64,000 nucleotides of DNA from Sabethes cyaneus (Eukaryota > Arthropoda > Insecta > Diptera > Culicidae), in contig NC_071355.1 of assembly GCF_943734655.1 (NCBI RefSeq), positions 92,909,449 through 92,973,448 on the forward strand, read 5' to 3'. The stretch's first letter is position 1, and every line of letters starts with the position of its first letter. The position numbers and the translations under genes are program-made. Positions 1 to 11,228 of the stretch are shown here, one piece after another. A model generated the notes under the pieces. The model had not been told where the DNA came from and ran no database searches. It saw only the letters and a list, made by a program, of their open reading frames with translations.

Positions 1-250
1 ACGATGGTCAGGGCATGTTGCAAGAATGCCGGAGGACTACCCTGCATAGATAGTGTTTGCATCAAATACGGTTGGAACAAGACGACCAGCAGCACAGCGG
101 GCAAGATGGTTAGACCAGGTGGAGCAAGATCTGGCGGAGAGTACTCGGAGTCCGAAGAATTGGAGAGCGGTAGGTACCGAGTTAACTGAACAAACTTTGT
201 TCAACAGGCTTTGTTTTAGGACAGCAAGCCACTTAGGTAAGTAAGTAAGT
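1..250 (+). mobile_element. 3' end of an RTE-like retrotransposon
   Basis: The first 240 bases hold the C-terminal end of a non-LTR retrotransposon ORF. Around 20-190 the reading (with a frame change near 50) gives ARMPEDYPA, then VGTRRPAAQRARWLDQVEQD and NWR, the conserved tail downstream of the RT domain in RTE-type elements. The open part runs 53-244. After the stop the sequence ends in short TAAG repeats (about 237-250), as expected for RTE elements, which end in short tandem repeats rather than poly(A). Nothing recognisable precedes it because the window starts here. It differs from the RTE-A and RTE-B tails elsewhere in the window, so it is probably a third family. Family placement is from motif memory. 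Confidence 0.7.
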
Positions 251-1684
251 GCGTTAAGATATCAAAACAGTTTAACGTAAAATCGCACTTTTAACGACGT
301 TTCCACCCTTTGCACTATTCCACTTTTAAGTGCGCAATGGACAATAACTTCCTAGAAATTATATGCTATTCCATTCTGCACACCCTAAAGGATTTCAGTA
401 ATTAACGGCATGGTCATGCAACTTAAAATGATTGGTACCATTATGCACCAGCAAAGATACACAATAAAATCAGCGTTTAACGTTAGTATATTTAAAACTC
501 TCACAAACAGTCGGTCTTGTTGGCAATCTTATTCCCACCAGGATAGTGATGTTTCTCTGCAGTTGTAGATAAAATAATAAAATTTAGCACTGGTATATTG
601 AACTCCTTTTGCAGATGGTTGTGTGTCTAGAGAATTTTCTCACGGAACTTGTTTTGCAAATGCAATTATACCACATGCAGGAACTAAACCAGCATTTTTA
701 AGGTTAGCGGAGCAACGAAAAAACGTTTCCCGCATCGAGATTGGACACGGAACTTGTTGAAGTAGTGCATTTGAAAATTTGTCTCACACTAAACTATTCG
801 GTTTATGTTTGAAAACTTGGACGAGAACTATTAGAGCAGATAGAAGCACATTTGCGGTCAATGCCTTGCTGCTCATCCAACGTGGCATTCTTCCGATCTC
901 GCAATGGAGATGATTTGTGTTTTCCGATAAAGTGTGCCAAATTCATTTCTAAGTTTCAGGTTTATTTATTGGTCACAAAAAAAGAAAAGTTTAACATTTG
1001 ACATATTGATTGGAAACAGTTCACTTTGAATTGAACGTCAGTAATGTTTGAATATAATTTGATGTATGTACGTTAAAAAATAGTATATTTCTGTATTGTT
1101 TAGCAAAACAATTTTTTTTTTCAAATGCAAAAGAACTTACAGCTAGGTAAAGTTCTATGTTCAATATGCTAAACCGCACTGCTGCCACACTGTCGGAAAC
1201 AGCATATAAAATGGCCGCAAAATAATAACAAGTTCAAACATTGCAAAGCCGTGTTTTTATGCTGATGGTCTGCACTCATTTTGCAAGCAACGGAAACCGC
1301 TACTTGCTGTGAAAGAATAACAATTTCAAACTTTGTGAAAACTTCGGTTACGTGTACTCTGCCCGCCGCGCCGTTCGGAAGGCGGAAGCATGGAGTGAAC
1401 AAATACTTGGATCAACTAAGTATTCCGCGAAATTCCGTAAAACAGAACCGGATGCATTAGCATAAGAAAATAAGAAATATTTATCGGACTCTGGCATATT
1501 TTTCATCAATCCCTGTGGTTGGTAAAAATAACTTTACTTCCATGGGATTACAGAGATAAGTGAAAAGTTTTCCAGGAATTTTGCTTACTCCGTCTGATCA
1601 TGCGGGCGAAGTTGTTGTGATAGTACCTATTTCGTTAGTGTTTACTATTTACCATTTCAGTTTCTGCATGAGTAGGAGTATGGC
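251..1684. other. No gene seen; AT-rich non-coding DNA
   Basis: I see no conserved coding motif, RNA gene or repeat boundary in this stretch. A 77-codon open frame on the minus strand (1169-1402) has no recognisable motif and no support. Confidence 0.6.
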
Positions 1685-1799
1685 AACCAACGTATTTTGA
1701 ACCCCATCAGCAGCTGCACATAATTTGGACAGTTCCATTTGATTTTGCTGTGTTTGTTTGTTATGTACAGCTGCTGATGGGGTTCAAAATACGTTGGTT
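1685..1799. repeat. Perfect 32-bp inverted repeat (hairpin)
   Basis: Bases 1685-1716 (starting AACCAACGTATTTTGAACCC) are exactly reverse-complemented at 1768-1799, with a 51-nt spacer. After one mismatch the pairing continues inward for six more bases (ACATAA / TTATGT). The whole unit is 115 bp and would fold into a strong hairpin as DNA or RNA. It could be a tiny foldback element or a hairpin RNA precursor. I see no target duplication. Confidence 0.85.
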
Positions 1800-2369
1800 A
1801 CTCTAGGTGACTGTCACTGAAAATCTGTATTGCTCACCAGTTGCATTTTAGAGTATTGTTCACTAAGTAGGACGCGTACTGAGCTTTTATTTAAACTTTA
1901 CTTTTATGTACCCCACTGAAAATATACATAAGCTTCCATAAAATCCACAGTTGCAAAACTATAATAACGTTATAACATTTTTAATTGCCATCTGTTAAGA
2001 ATAACAATTTGCAAACAACACTATGCTCCGTACTGTGTTACGGGTGTTACGATCAAAATTAGGTCAAACAAGAATGCATATAAATTAATTAAATTAAAGG
2101 CAATTTTATTTTATTTTTTGAAAGATGAATTAGAATAAAGTACAGAAAAATTCAATTGACCAAATCTGAATTGCCTGGCCTTTCGTGCAAAGCACGTTGT
2201 TGACGGCATTCTACAACATAGCCTTTGTTCCGTAATGATAGGATGCCACAACCGGCCAAAACAGCACAGAACAAACGTGTTGCGTCAGGAAAGGCAGAAG
2301 AAATTCACGCAAATTTCCTGATTCACGGTTGCATTGAAATGTCATTTCCTTATCACGGCAGCTATGAAA
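1800..2369. other. No gene seen
   Basis: AT-rich sequence without a recognisable feature up to the RTE-B fragment that begins near 2370. Confidence 0.55.
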
Positions 2370-2995
2370 ATGTCGTATTTCAAGATACAGGCACGGGACA
2401 TCAAGATCGTCATCACCTAGGTAGGTAGGAATTTAATGTATAGTCTCATAGCTTGCACACCGACACGAATGAAGCCTGGTAATTCAATTCGCAGCACCTT
2501 ATCCCAAGCAAAAGTACCACAAATGACATCACCTGGACATCTCCTTACCGACGTACAATGAACCAGATTGATCACGTTCTCAAAAATGGCCGGTTCTTCT
2601 CTAACGTTACGTTAAAAAAAACGTTACGAATATACGTTCCCTACGGGGTGTGGATATTGACACTGACTATTAGTAATTAGTATATTATATGAAAACAGTA
2701 CCTATACGTGCGCTCAAAACTATAAACCACATACAAATAGACGAGGCACTCCGTTAATTCCATCGTCCATGCAAAAACCAGTCATTTTCCAAAAAAGCCA
2801 CACCGCAGCGTTCGAATGTTGCTTCGAGTTTTCAGCAAAAAAAGAGCTCGAGAAATTATCTGAACTATGTAAATCATTGATATTGGGGAGAACTTGGTCA
2901 AATACCGGCGGGCAAAGAACCAGTTGACCACGATCCTGAGGAATAAAAAGTGTCAGAAGGAGGACAGAGATTATGAACCACTATTTAGAGCTTGG
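2370..2995 (+). pseudogene. RTE-B fragment: decayed endonuclease region
   Basis: Fragment of an RTE-type ORF on the plus strand. ARDIKIVI is readable near 2395, followed by weak matches to the rest of the AP-like endonuclease (EEP) domain, including DVQ.TRLITFSKMAG near 2555-2595, where the better copy at 58.8-60.0 kb has the NQIDHILI motif. From 2893 the linker reads LVKYRRAKNQLTTILRNKK then EDRDYE, matching the same linker in the 58.8-60.0 kb copy. Several stops and frame changes make it non-functional. It ends abruptly at about 2995, where a separate RTE 5'UTR piece begins. Confidence 0.65.
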
Positions 2996-3234
2996 CTGGT
3001 AAATGGCTGGGTAATGCGTAACATCGGTACCTCGCGTACCTGCAGTTATAAAATAGACCTCACAGTGGTCATTAGCCTCTTATCCAGCTACTCCTCTCGC
3101 TACTTCCTCGTGGTACCAGCCGGAATACGAGCAACCTTGGTGGAGATCGGGTAACCAACCCCGGTGGAAGCTAAGGTCGTATACCGACAGGGAAGGAGGC
3201 ACTCATGCATCTGCTGAGTGTTGGCAAAAGGAAC
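2996..3234 (+). mobile_element. RTE-B 5'UTR fragment
   Basis: This piece matches, in inverted orientation, the 5' leader of the RTE-B copy at 60.0-60.3 kb. Shared landmarks are GGTAAATGG, then TGCGTAA, ATAAAATAGACC-like sequence, GGTACCAGCCGGAATACGAG and GATCGGGTAACCAACCCCGG. It carries no coding frame. It lies between a truncated coding fragment and the start of the RTE-A copy, so it is a 5' remnant cut off before the ORF. Confidence 0.7.
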
Positions 3235-3474
3235 AGCCTTGCCAGCCGAGAGCGTCTGACTCCAGGTTAGGGGCGGCTCGCGATGGTGATTCCACTGCAC
3301 AGTGAAGCGCCGTTTGCGTACCAGGTATGCGGCTGTATCCCAGGTTAGGGGCGGCATACAACAGCGACTGATCCGGAGTGGACGGCTGACTTATGAAACG
3401 CTGTGTCTCGCCAGCTATACCCAAGACAGCAACCCTGTCCGCGAGACTAGGCATCGCAGCCCCAGTAAGGCAGT

Positions 3475-4650
3475 ATGCTTAAACAACTTTCGCTAGAAGA
3501 AATTCAGGAAAGGAACTACAACCGGATAATCGGGATGGACCCAGGCCAAAGAAAAAGGACAACGATTATTGAAAACTTGGTACTTGTTTATAGGAGACTA
3601 GACCACTGCGACCAGCGACTTGGTACTTGGAATATCAGGACCCTACTTGAACCGGAACGCGTGGGTATCCTACCAAGAGAGCTGCAGAAGATGAAGGTCG
3701 AGGTTGAATTCCGCGCAGTAGATCCTATTGCGGGCATGACATTCAAGTATCACATCTACTACATTCTTTAACTACAGTCTGGTAAATGTGTACGCACCGA
3801 CGAACGACAAGCCCGATGACGTAAAAGAGGCGCTCTATGATCTTCTCGACAGGACATATGGTGAGTGCCCAAGACATGACATAAAGATTGTCATCGGGGA
3901 TACAAATACACAGGTTGGACGTGAAGAGTTCTTTCGCCCCGTTATTGGTAGAAAAAGCCTCCATCCTCCCACAAACGACAATGGCCTGAGGCTAATCAAT
4001 TTCACTGCAGATGGAACATTCGGAAGCACACTTGGAAACACTCTAATGGAGAGGCCTGCTCTCAGATCGACCACGTTCTGGTTGATGGCCGGCACTTTCC
4101 TGATGTCGCAGACGTGCGATCCTTCCGGGGACCAAACGTTGACTCGGACCCCTATCTCGTAGTAAGCAAGACCCGCGCCCGGTTGTCCAACGTATTCAAA
4201 TCGAAGCAAACGAGGAAGATACGACTGAACATTCGGCGGTTATCAGAGGAGGGAGTTGCTGCAGAGTACTCTCGGAAGACTGATGAGCGGATCGGTGAAC
4301 ATCTCGGAGAGAACCTGAACGAACAGTGGAGACACATCCACGACGCGATCAGTACTACAGCGCGAGAAGTGTTGGGTACTACTGCTGTAGCTACTTCCAG
4401 TGAGTGGTTTGACGCAGAGTGCCAGCGTGTGACTGATGAGAAGAATCGAGCCAGAAGTCACACTTTGGCAGCAACTGTGACACGCCAGAGCAGAGAGAGA
4501 TACCAAGATGCTAGAACTGTCGAAAAGAGACTTCACCGTCGTAAGAAACGTCAGCACGGGGATCGCATTCTTGTGGAAGCGGAGAATTGCTTCGAGAGGC
4601 ACGATACGAGAAGCTGTTACCGTTCGAATACTTTGCCCCATAAAACCCTG
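3475..4650 (+). pseudogene. RTE-A endonuclease domain and linker (broken)
   Basis: Encodes the apurinic-like endonuclease that would nick target DNA for target-primed reverse transcription. Readable landmarks are LGTWNIRTL near 3630, VNVYAPTND near 3785, the catalytic IVIGDTN near 3885, TNDNGLRLINF near 3970 and SQIDHVLVDG near 4053. The conserved SDH triad residue region near 4138 reads DSDPYLV, so the histidine is Pro. The linker that follows has EWFDAECQRVTDEKN (about 4403-4447), equivalent to WFDADCQRVTDEKN in the minus-strand copy. Frame changes at about 3770 and 4060-4110 split it into three open pieces. It ends where the LTR-like insertion interrupts it. Confidence 0.8.
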
Positions 4651-4651
4651 T

Positions 4652-5933
4652 GAGAGCGTTCAGAGCCGGAGATGAGAAGAACTAATATACTGGAGATCAT
4701 GATGAATGCAATTGAGATCCATGCTATGAAATACTATTGCTACAACTATTGATTTTGCTATAATTTTAGGGTACGCTATTTTTGCCACGATGTAGAATTA
4801 AAATATTGTAAATTAAATAAATAAATATTAAAGTATATAGGATACAGGATTAAAGATAAGGGAAATAGTTTAGTAATACGATGGGCGGCTAACGATCAAT
4901 TAAAACACATTTATAAATAACACTCACAATTAGGGTTTACACAACACAAAACACTCATAAAATCTGCCGGAAAATGGGGATAATGGAAATAAGAATAAGG
5001 ACCATGCTAGAAGGAAAAAGGGAAATTGGCTTAAGATAAGGAGTTATGCTGGTTAAGTTGGGACAGGCTCGGTCATTTAGACTTGAACAAGTGATCACGA
5101 AGGTATGAAAAGTCGATTAAGTGACAATAAGAAAAAGAACGTGTACTATTTAACATAAATTAATTAGCCTCAGTAGGCTCTGAGTAATTATTCGAAATCA
5201 GGTAACTAAGAAACCAATTTATCACTGTGACCGAGTCTCAGAATAACCTGCCAGCTCTAAAACCAGCTATTATTCTCTACAACAGACCCAGCAGGTTGTG
5301 GTCATAGATTGTGGCCGGAATAAGCCGCAGTTCTCGCAAAGTACACCAACTCCATGTGGTATGATCGAATCCGATCAGCAGCAGTACCCTTTCTAGTCGA
5401 CGCAGTCCCAGAATAAAGCAGCACACGGTAGATCATCAACGGCATATTCATCCGTGCAGCACACATCGCCTTCCCCGAAAGCATCATACCCGCTTCCCCG
5501 AAAGCATCATCTACACCCGCTTCACCGTTAAACATCGCCACGTAGGGGAATCGAGAGAAGCAGCGCTCCTAGCAGGAGGAGAGACTCACCACCGTTCATC
5601 ATTCCCATCAGCAGATTCCGCAGCCGGCCGGCACTTCCACACACACACAAAGAGATTTTGTAAGTTAGTTTAGTCAATAAATTAATCAACCGTAGAGTGA
5701 GATCTTTTCCATAAGCCGACTTGTGTCCCTGATCGTGTCAAGGAGCCGACCTCGAGAAGGAGAGTTTCCCTTTAGGTCGAGCTAGCCGTAAAAAGAGACC
5801 GTGAGTGTCCACACCGGAAGTCCCCAGTGGTTCGACCAGGAACTTGGGGTAGTAGCGGGAGACCCGTCCGGTCACCGAGTAATAAAGCTTCTTTAATACG
5901 ATCAACGGAATCAGGAACCGGACCGTACCAACT
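4652..5933. mobile_element. 1.28-kb insertion in RTE-A, possible solo LTR
   Basis: RTE-A homology stops at about 4651 and resumes at about 5934 with VICNNKEGNL. The intact copy (near 27310) runs straight through this point. CCTGT occurs at both junctions (4647-4651 and 5934-5938), a candidate 4-5 bp target duplication. The insert has no coding frame but contains AATAAA-type signals near 5678 and 5880 and a short tandem repeat of TTCCCCGAAAGCATCAT at about 5470-5510. Size, a short target duplication and internal poly(A) signals suit a solo LTR of a Gypsy- or BEL-type element. The orientation is probably plus, but the termini do not show clean TG...CA, so the class is uncertain. Confidence 0.4.
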
Positions 5934-7061
5934 CCTGTTATCTGCAACAACAAGGAGGGGAACCTGACCACCGAAAGATCGGAGGTGGCTAGGCGTTGGA
6001 AACAATATTTCGATGCATTGGAAAGGAGGAGGAGGAAAGGAGGAATTACCTACTGACTAGTTGGAAGGTTTCATATGCCCAATTTACAAAAAGGGCCATC
6101 AACTCGAATGCATCAATTATTGAGGTATTACTCTCCTCAAATCTGTATACGAAATTCTCTCCTGCATCCTGTTTCTCAGACTGAGGCCGTTGCAGGAAAC
6201 CTTTGTTGGCGAATACCAGTGCGGTTTTCGGGAGGGACGCTCCGCGATGGACCAAATGTTATTTATTTATTTACTATTTGATGGGGCTTTCAACCGTTGG
6301 TTGGTTCGCCCCAACGGGCCAAATGTTCACCTTGCGACAGATCCTCGATAAATTCCGAGAATTCAACTTGCAGACTCATCATTTGTTTATAAACTTCAAT
6401 GCGGCGTATGATTCAGTTAAACGACACGAGCTGTGGCAGATTTTGCTTGAACATGGTATGCTAACAAGACTAATTAGGCTGATACGTGCTACCCTTGATG
6501 GTTCAAAATCAAGCGATAGCGGGTGAGACATCGTACTCGTTTGTGACGTTAGATGGTTTGAACCAAGGTGACGGACTATCGAACTTGCTGTTCAACGTTG
6601 CATTGGAAGGTGCTATTCGAAGAGCCGGCGTGCAGAGAAGTGGTACCATCATCACGAAATCTCATATGCTCCTAGGGTTCTCGGACGACATCAATATCAT
6701 CGGTGTTAACCGTAGAGCTGTGGAAGAAGCGTACATGCATCTTAAGGAGGAAGCTGCGAGGATAGGGCTTAGCATAAATTCTACCAAAACAAGGTATATG
6801 GTGACTGGTAGAGAGCGTGGTAGCTCTTCGGGTGTTGGAACTGCGGTGGTGATAGATGGAGATACTTTTGAAGTGGTCGACGAATTTGTTTACCTTGGTA
6901 CGTTAGTGACATATGACAACGATGTGAGCCGTGAAGTAAAAAGGCGGATAGCCGCTGCCAACAGGGCCTTCTACGGATTACGTAGCCAGGTGCTCCGCCC
7001 ATGGAAGACAGATGGAGCAGGATACGTTCGTTCGTCAATAAGGCTGCAACCGCTGCGCTAG
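5934..7061 (+). pseudogene. RTE-A reverse transcriptase domain (broken)
   Basis: Continuation of the RTE-A ORF. It reads RWKQYFDAL near 5994 and ICPIYKKGHQLEC near 6073, then GEYQCGFREGRS near 6207. RT motif A reads FINFNAAYDSV near 6385-6415; the catalytic aspartate (FVDFKAAYD in the minus-strand copy) is Asn. Motif B is LDGLNQGDGLSNLLFN near 6549-6597. Motif C is GFSDDINIIG near 6675-6704, with both aspartates kept. The thumb region carries EFVYLGTLVTYDND near 6880. The open pieces are 6203-6526 and 6486-7061, offset by a frameshift. The ORF ends just after RRIAAANRAFYGLRSQ without the C-terminal region. Confidence 0.8.
6261..6318 (-). mobile_element. 58-bp LINE/SINE tail insertion with 9-bp TSD
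   Basis: The RTE-A RT reading is interrupted after REGRSAMDQM and resumes after 58 bases. CCAAATGTT is duplicated at 6252-6260 and 6319-6327, a clean 9-bp target site duplication. On the minus strand the insert ends in an AAATAAATAAAT tail, so it is the extreme 3' end of a retroposon. The source family is not recognised. Confidence 0.7.
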
Positions 7062-7065
7062 GTGA

Positions 7066-8785
7066 CAAAATCTCAAGTGCACCAAATGATTGATTTGACG
7101 TGGAATGCCAACGAACTAAAGAGAGGATATAAAATGCTTAGAAAAAGAATCTAAGCATTACCACGAGGGAGGATTTGGCCAAGTATCGATGAGCACGGAA
7201 TGAGTTGACCATGATCCTGAGAAGAAAAAAGCGGACTCAGTCTTCGTGTAGAGCTAGAATAACTATTACGAGCCAATAAAACACGTAAGATCTATGAGAA
7301 TGTAAATCAATCTCGCAAAGGATTCACAATGCAATGAGCCTGATATATGTAGGAACAAGAATGAAAACCTGGTCACAAACGAGTGCGAGGAGGTCGACAG
7401 GTGGAAGCAGTTGTTCGATGCCATCTCGATGGCGATATAACAGAAGGAGCCGAAACGGAAGTTAACTTTGAAATGCAAACGATAACGTGCCGGCTCCCGT
7501 TCTCGAAAAGATCCGTAATAGAGCCGGCGGAAAGGGCCGACTCTGCAAGAATGGCCAAGAACCACTAACTAGGGTACATCACTGGATAATTTCAAGCATT
7601 TGGGAGGAGAAGAAACTACCGGAAGACTAGATGGAAGAACTAAACCTACGAAAAGGGCGATGGGTTTGCGGGATTGCTGTTATTACCGCGTTATTACCAT
7701 TCAGCTGGTCAACGTCGCCTTCAAGGTGCTTTCCCAAATTTTGTTACGTCATCTATACTTAATAGCTGGAGATTTCGTAGAACAGCATCTGGCGGTTTTA
7801 TGAGGACCCATGCTTCTACGGATCAAATTTTAACTCTCCAACAAATCTCCAGAAATTTCGGGAGTATAACGTCTCATGCATCATATTTTCGTGAATTTCA
7901 GGTTAGCGTGTGATACAGTCGAGCGCAAGCAGCTATGGCAGATAATACACGAGAACGGTTTTCCGGACAAACTGACGCGGCTGATCAAAGCTATACTGGA
8001 GCGAGTGGCGTGCTACATGCATGCTTCGGGGGCACTCTCATGTCCCTTGATATCGCTCTTAGGGTTGCTGCAAGGGGAAGAACTGTCCTGTATGCTTTTT
8101 CAACATCGCTAATAAAGATATAATCTGATGAGCGGGCATTGAAATTGAGAGAAACTATCTGCGGCCAAAGTAGCCAACTCCTAGCCTTCACAGACCGTCT
8201 TGACATCACTACTAGAAACCTTGGGACGGAACGAGGCAATCTACGGCAGACCAAAAACAGAGACTAGAGATACAAATCAACCTACGCCATCTCCCAAAGC
8301 AATGTAGACAATGTAGAAAACTTTAATCGGACCAGTAGTCCTCTATGAACTTGAGACAGTCACATTGCTTACAGAAGACTTACGTGCACTTGACGTATTT
8401 GCACGAAAGGTGTTGCGGACTATTTCAGGAGGAGTACAAACGGAAAGCGGAGAGTGGCGTAGGCGTATGAATCACGAGTTGTAAGCACTACTTGGAGAAA
8501 TTCCCATCGTACATCTGGTAAAGTTTGGAGAATACTATAGGCCGACCACGTCGCAAAGATGCCGGACGACTATGCAGTGAAATTCGTTCTTTTCAAAACC
8601 CCTACCGGCTCCAGAAATAGAGAGGCCCAACGTGCTAAATGGCTCGACCAGGTTGAAACCGACTTACGTGTGTCGAAACGCTGAACGAATTGACGACGAG
8701 CAGCCCAGAACCGAGTACAGTGGGGAGGAATTCTTGAAACGGCAAGAGTCACTCCGGCTCTCAGCTGCTAGAAGTAAAGTAAGAA
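7066..8785 (+). pseudogene. RTE-B fragment: linker, RT and C-terminus (decayed)
   Basis: A 5'-truncated RTE-B copy directly downstream of the RTE-A copy. Readable blocks in order: linker ARNELTMILRRKKRT near 7196; WKQLFDAI-like sequence near 7403; RT motif A as IFVNFRLACDTVERKQLWQI near 7882-7941, with Asn at the catalytic Asp; the C-terminal blocks VLYELETVTLLTEDLRAL near 8338, HVAKMPDDYAVKFVLFK near 8548 and QRAKWLDQVETDLRV near 8628. The end near 8750-8785 (CACTCCGGCTCTCAGCTGCT, then AAGTAAAGTAAG) matches the 3' end of other RTE-B copies. Multiple stops and frameshifts are present. Confidence 0.75.
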
Positions 8786-9085
8786 GTGCAACGTGCCTAC
8801 GGACCACATCTTTATTAACTTCAAAGCAATATACGATACAGTCGATCGAGACCAGCAGATGACAAGTAATGCACGAACACGGTTTTCCGGAAAAACTGAC
8901 TCGACTGATCAGAATTACCGCTTATTAGGGGGTGATCCGAGGATTGGGTATCGAAACAAGAGTATCGATTTTTAGCAAAGGTAGCCAACTCCTATGCTTT
9001 GCTGATGATTATGATATAATAGCCTGAAACTTTGAGACGACGAGAGAAGTCTCCGCCAGACTGAAAACGAAGCGAAGTCACTTCT
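8786..9085 (+). pseudogene. Short RTE-B RT scrap
   Basis: Begins with VPTDHIFINFKAIYDTVDRD (from about 8791), the motif-A region again, so it steps back in the element relative to the fragment just upstream and must be a separate piece. The catalytic Asp of motif A is Asn. It continues through NARTRFSGKTDSTDQ (frameshifted NGFPEKLTRLIK) and CTFADD-like sequence near 8990, then fades out by about 9085. It is non-functional. Confidence 0.65.
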
Positions 9086-9288
9086 TTTGTGGTCATTGTG
9101 GCTTCCGGCTTTCGATTTCTCTCTAATTCAGGCTTCGGAGCTGTTGACCAACGTTCTCCGAACATTTTCTTCACATCAATGATAGTTGTTGCTTGAACGC
9201 TATTTTAATATCTGGAGAACAAGTGTCAAAATCAAAGTAGTGCTATTATGCTGCATGCTGCAAACACCTGCAAAGTGAGGGTTTTTTT

Positions 9289-11228
9289 ACCTTTGTTATA
9301 CTATAACAAAGGTTTAAAAATTGGTCGAAAAACACGAAATTGATCCGAGGCCCGGAGGGCCAAGTCACATATACCAATCGATAGGGTTCGACGATTTGAG
9401 CAATGTCTGTGTGTGTGTGTGTGTGTGTATGTATGTAATGATTTTTTCTATCGCCTGTTTCTCAGAGATGGCTGAACCGAATCGTTCGCTATTACTTTTG
9501 TTTGAAAGGTGTTATTGTCTAGTAGATCACTATTAAGTTGCTTCGTGATACGACGTTTCGTTTAAAAGTTATAAGCAAAAATGTGAAAAATACGTGACAC
9601 GGGTTTCTTTGAAACTACATGACTGATTTCATCGATCTTAGTATCAAATGAAAGCCCTTATTAAAGGTAAATTGTTCAGGAATTTTTAATTGAAAACAAA
9701 CAAGTAGTTTAAAAGTTAGCCTTAAAAAACCTGTTTTGACAAGGTAATAATTATCGCCTGTTTCTTAGAGATGGCCAAACCGATTTATGCGCTATTAGTC
9801 TCATTCGAAACATAATATATCCTAATAGATCACTATTGAATGGTTTTTTGATTGGACGTTTAATTTGAAAGTTATGAGCAACCGTATACACCCCACCAAA
9901 ATTAACAATAATTTATAATGATTTTAACCAAGATAATTTACTTAATTTCAATTATTTTAATATGAAACGAGAGGTTTTGACACTACAAATATATATGCAA
10001 AATTTCATAAGAATTGGTTTTACCGGTTAAAATATATTAACCGTCGAACACTCGCGCCAACTTTTGTAACACAGTTACTCGCGCGCACAATAGCCCCAAA
10101 CCAAAGAAAACGTGTGCACTAGAGTTTTGACTGGGAAAACTTGGTTTTAGGTTTATCGAATCTTTGGAAGAGTTTCTTGAAATTGAAAGCTCTTTCATCT
10201 GGTGGAATTTAAATTTTTATTAATCCCCCTAAAAGTAAAATAAAAAAAATATTTTTCTTCAGTGTCAATATAACACATTGATGTGTTCTGCAAAGTTATA
10301 GAGCATATTATTACAAGAAATTTTGCTAAAGACAGTAACCTTCTATCTCTTTAGCGAAGATAGAAAAATCTTATTTATTATTTATGAATTTGTAAAATCA
10401 GTTTTTCTATTTTTGCTCTTTTTGTAATTGTTGTATGACTTTTTTATGTACTACAAAATTATACAAATAGTAAAAATACACAACTTTGCTGAAAATAGTA
10501 TACCTGTATGTTTGCTTGTTTAGGAACTGTAGAACTTTGATTATAAAGAATACCCTAATTTTGACTTCTAATTACTCGACTACCAGCAGACGGATACATT
10601 TTAAACATTTTACATTTGCTGATAGTTTTTCTGCATATATTTTCCCAACAATTTAAATTATTAATGCATTGAATAATTATGATATTTTGCTCACAATAAG
10701 TTTGTTGAAGAATATACGTTAGTTAAACAACGATTTGTAACTTTATAACAATATGGCGTTAAAAAACCTACACGTGTTGTATAAAATACAACAGCGTGAG
10801 TTAATAAAAATTGATGAAGATTATTCAAGAAAATTCTATTGATGTGATTCAAATAGAATGGCATTACAGGAAACTATGCATAGTTCAAAAACCTATAAAC
10901 TAGACCTTTACTAGACTATGTATATGCTAAAGGATAAGATTTCCTCTTACAACTTACTTTTATTTGCACTTACTCAGATTAATAACAACTTACTTATCCT
11001 TACTCAGCCATTTCATGAAAAAAGGATCTATCAAAATTTAAAAGTGTTCCTATTTTGTTCAAATTTTGTAAACTTTTTCAATTTTCAAAAATTTTATGTA
11101 AACCAACGCACTACGCAACGATAACCAATAGATGAATTATGTTCCGAAGACGTGTCGATTTCTATCTCAAATAGCAAGTAAGACCGTATAACAAAGGTTG
11201 CTTTCACCACTAGGTGGATTAAATCGGG
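9289..11228. mobile_element. 1.94-kb repeat with HINE/Helentron-like ends, copy 1
   Basis: One of two closely similar copies, the other at 11819-13729. It starts after a T-run with ACCTTTGTTATAC, which immediately forms a 25-bp palindrome (9289-9313). The reverse complement GTATAACAAAGGT recurs exactly at 11186-11198 near the other end, so there are 13-bp subterminal inverted repeats. Beyond it lies a short hairpin-prone CACCACTAGGTGG (11205-11217), and the element ends ATCGGG before a T-run. A GT microsatellite lies at about 9407-9430. There is no coding frame. Subterminal inverted repeats, a 3' hairpin, a microsatellite and insertion between Ts are the known marks of non-autonomous Helentrons (HINEs). 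I infer that class; it could instead be an unrelated MITE. Confidence 0.6.

Larger units (their letters stand above)
3235..7065 (+). mobile_element. RTE-A copy, plus strand, interrupted and truncated
   Basis: A degraded copy of the family whose end-to-end version lies at 25664-28758. Order: 5'UTR (3235-3474) with two direct copies of CCAGGTTAGGGGCGGC (3262-3277 and 3340-3355), endonuclease region (3475-4110), linker (4114-4650), a 1.28-kb insertion (4652-5933), then the RT domain (5934-7061). A 58-bp insertion lies in the RT at 6261-6318. The copy stops at about 7065 without the C-terminal region or 3'UTR and abuts an RTE-B fragment. Frameshifts, stops and a motif-A substitution show it is dead. 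Confidence 0.8.

Noticed and set aside
3835..4209. 124-codon minus-strand frame opposite the RTE-A endonuclease
   Set aside because: It is the antisense shadow of the endonuclease frame, which carries the recognised motifs on the plus strand.
9321..9536. 71-codon frame with a VCVCVC run, repeated at 11851-12060
   Set aside because: It arises from the GT microsatellite inside the duplicated repeat; the two copies differ by the microsatellite length and no domain is present.
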